Assembly (NCBI GenBank): GCA_947856335.1
Contig: CANUCD010000015.1
Coordinates: forward strand, 1-14,229
DNA: 14,229 nt
Direction: 5' to 3'
DNA from: an uncultured Bacilli bacterium
Lineage (GTDB): Bacteria > Bacillota_I > Bacilli_A > RF39 > UBA660
Shown: positions 12,746 to 14,229 of the stretch, one piece after another
How the letters are laid out: the number at the start of each line of letters is the position of its first letter
How positions within the stretch are numbered: position 1 is the first letter of the stretch
Made by a program: the position numbers and the translations under genes
The notes under the pieces: generated by a model
Databases searched by the model: none
Seen by the model: only the letters and a program-made list of their open reading frames with translations
Told to the model about the DNA's origin: nothing

Positions 12746-14229
12746 TAAATCAAATAAACTTAATTGACTTGTTTCAGGAAGATTTCCAAACACTCCTAGA
12801 CTCCTTAGTTTTTCAAGGGTTGTACCATTAACATGACCACGCATTCCAAAGTCTTCTATACTATAAAATGGTTTTGCGTTTCTTTCTTCAATAATTTTAC
12901 TTGCAACACTATCACCAAGACCATCTAGAGTTCTAAATGGACAAATTAGGGTTATACCATCATCAGCTAAAATAAAGTTTTTACCATCACTTGCCTCAAT
13001 ATCTATATTTCCAAATTTGAATCCTCTAGCTGTAGCTTCTAAACATAGTTTTAGTGTTTCAAGTACACTTGTCTCTTTATTAGTAGCATTATATCCTTTA
13101 CTAATTATTTCATTCATTCTTGCTTTTATAGCATCATACCCTTTTATCATTGTTTCTAAATCAAAATCATCAAAACGAGTAGAAAAGTACGTTGCATAAT
13201 AAATACCTGGCATATGAACTTTGAAGTATGCTATACGAAAAGCACTCATAACATAAGCAGCAGCATGGGCTTTTGGGAACATATATTTAATCTTTTCACA
13301 AGAATTTATGTACCAATCAGCAATACCAGCAGATTTCATTTCAGCTTTAAATTTAGCCCATCCTTCTGGGTCTTTGCTAGCTTTTCCTTTACGTACAAAT
13401 TCCATGATTTTAAATGCTTTAATTGGTGCCATACCATTATACATAAGATATACCATAATATCATCACGACAACCAATAACATCACTAAAGGGAACAACAT
13501 TATTTCTAATTAGTTCTTGGGCATTACCAAGCCATACATCTGTACCATGAGAAAGTCCAGATATTTTGATTAGTTCGGCAAAAGTTTTAGGTTTTGTATC
13601 TACAAGCATTCCAATTGTAAAGGGAGTTCCAAATTCAGGGACACCTAGAGTTCCTGTTTCATTCATAATAGCTTCTTTACTAACACCAAGAGGTTCAGGA
13701 GATAAAAATATTTTCATGGTTTCTTTATCATCCATAGGAACTGTAGTTACATCTATTCCTGTTAAATCTTGAATCATACGAAGTTGGGTTGGATCGGTAT
13801 GACCTAAAATATCTAGTTTTAATACATCTTCATCTATCGCATGATAATCAAAGTGAGTTGTTCTCCATGCAGCATCAATATCTTCGGCTGGATATTGAAA
13901 TGGTGTAAAATCAAAGACATCCATGTATCCTGGTATTACGACGATTCCTCCTGGATGCTGTCCTGTTGTTCTTTTTACTCCTGTACATCCTTTAGCAAGA
14001 CGTTCAATTTCTGTGTTATTTAAGATAATTCCTTTTTGTTCAGCATATCCTCTTACATAACCAAAAGCTGTTTTTTCGGCAACAGTTCCAATTGTTCCTG
14101 CTCGGTACACATTATCTACACCAAATAATACTTTCGTATATTCATGAGCTGCTGCTTGATTTAAATCAGAAAAATTAAGGTCTATATCAGGTACTTTATC
14201 AGCATTAAATCCAAGGAAAGTTGCAAATG
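12743..14229 (-). CDS. polC: DNA polymerase III PolC, C-terminal part (partial)
   Basis: Replicative polymerase of low-GC Firmicutes, here cut by the right edge. The open frame continues past the GTG at 14108-14110 to the edge, giving 494 visible residues, about the last third of a typical PolC (near 1,430 residues). The segment begins FATFLGFNADKVPDIDLNFS, whose Asp14 and Asp16 are the catalytic metal ligands of the C-family palm. VLFGVDNVYRAGTIGTVAEK, HPGGIVVIP, FDYHAIDEDVLKLDILGHTD and FPKAHAAAYVMSAFRIAYFK are further PolC hallmarks. The C-terminus QLSLFDL is a clear beta-clamp-binding motif. The final TAA is nine bases beyond the convergent Xre gene. It belongs to PolC rather than DnaE, because of these motifs and the clamp motif at the extreme C-terminus. 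Confidence 0.96.
   Translation of the reverse strand, partial: FATFLGFNADKVPDIDLNFSDLNQAAAHEYTKVLFGVDNVYRAGTIGTVAEKTAFGYVRGYAEQKGIILNNTEIERLAKGCTGVKRTTGQHPGGIVVIPGYMDVFDFTPFQYPAEDIDAAWRTTHFDYHAIDEDVLKLDILGHTDPTQLRMIQDLTGIDVTTVPMDDKETMKIFLSPEPLGVSKEAIMNETGTLGVPEFGTPFTIGMLVDTKPKTFAELIKISGLSHGTDVWLGNAQELIRNNVVPFSDVIGCRDDIMVYLMYNGMAPIKAFKIMEFVRKGKASKDPEGWAKFKAEMKSAGIADWYINSCEKIKYMFPKAHAAAYVMSAFRIAYFKVHMPGIYYATYFSTRFDDFDLETMIKGYDAIKARMNEIISKGYNATNKETSVLETLKLCLEATARGFKFGNIDIEASDGKNFILADDGITLICPFRTLDGLGDSVASKIIEERNAKPFYSIEDFGMRGHVNGTTLEKLRSLGVFGNLPETSQLSLFDL

Noticed and set aside
13017..14023. Several plus-strand open frames opposite polC
   Set aside because: They overlap well-conserved PolC coding sequence in other frames and show low-complexity shadow composition.

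Overview
The window is an AT-rich stretch of core chromosome from a low-GC Firmicute with a sporulation programme. The gene set includes a spoIIGA-sigE pair, yqfC-yqfD, a RecU resolvase, GpsB, a Bacillus-type PolC and a type-B RNase P RNA. TGA is used as a stop (VanZ, YqfC, the Xre regulator) and Trp is encoded by TGG, so the standard bacterial code applies rather than the Mycoplasma code. The extreme AT bias, very tight packing and shortened versions of several proteins suggest a streamlined member of Bacilli/Erysipelotrichia (gut RF39-like lineages are one possibility). That placement is inference. No mobile elements, CRISPR arrays or tRNA genes were seen.

Layout. (1) 30-3925, minus strand: yqfC, yqfD, a VanZ-family gene, ybeY, dgkA, era and a 31-codon yqzL. 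They are joined by ATGA overlaps or gaps of a few bases, except for 51 bases between era and yqzL. This is the familiar Bacillus yqfC-to-era neighbourhood, but phoH, pgpH and cdd are missing and a VanZ-like membrane protein sits in the gap. (2) 3961-5771, minus: an HD-domain phosphohydrolase and an unrecognised all-helical 383-residue protein, bounded on both sides by terminators that start inside coding sequence. (3) 5754-7567, minus: gpsB, rnpB, a minimal RodZ-like protein and pgsA, starting from a consensus sigma-A promoter. The gpsB stop codon lies inside helix P1 of RNase P RNA. (4) 7675-10905, plus: recU and a class A penicillin-binding protein, divergent from gpsB and closed by a bidirectional terminator. 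(5) 10904-12376, minus: sigE and spoIIGA behind a promoter with a 21-bp spacer, which recalls the Spo0A-activated spoIIG promoter of Bacillus. (6) 12423-12745, plus: a small Xre-family regulator, divergent from spoIIGA, with a possible operator in the shared intergenic region. (7) 12743 to the right edge, minus: the C-terminal third of polC.

Functionally the window combines envelope growth and division (GpsB, RodZ-like, PBP1, PgsA, DgkA), RNA and ribosome maturation (RNase P, Era, YbeY), DNA replication and recombination (PolC, RecU), and mother-cell sporulation control (SpoIIGA, SigE, YqfC, YqfD). Most of it is ordinary core genome. The points most worth checking are the short pro-peptide of SigE, the long-spacer spoIIG promoter with its divergent regulator, the gpsB/rnpB overlap, the minimal RodZ, and the unknown helical protein paired with an HD phosphohydrolase. 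Several start codons were moved inward from the longest possible ORF because ribosome-binding sites or promoters decide them.
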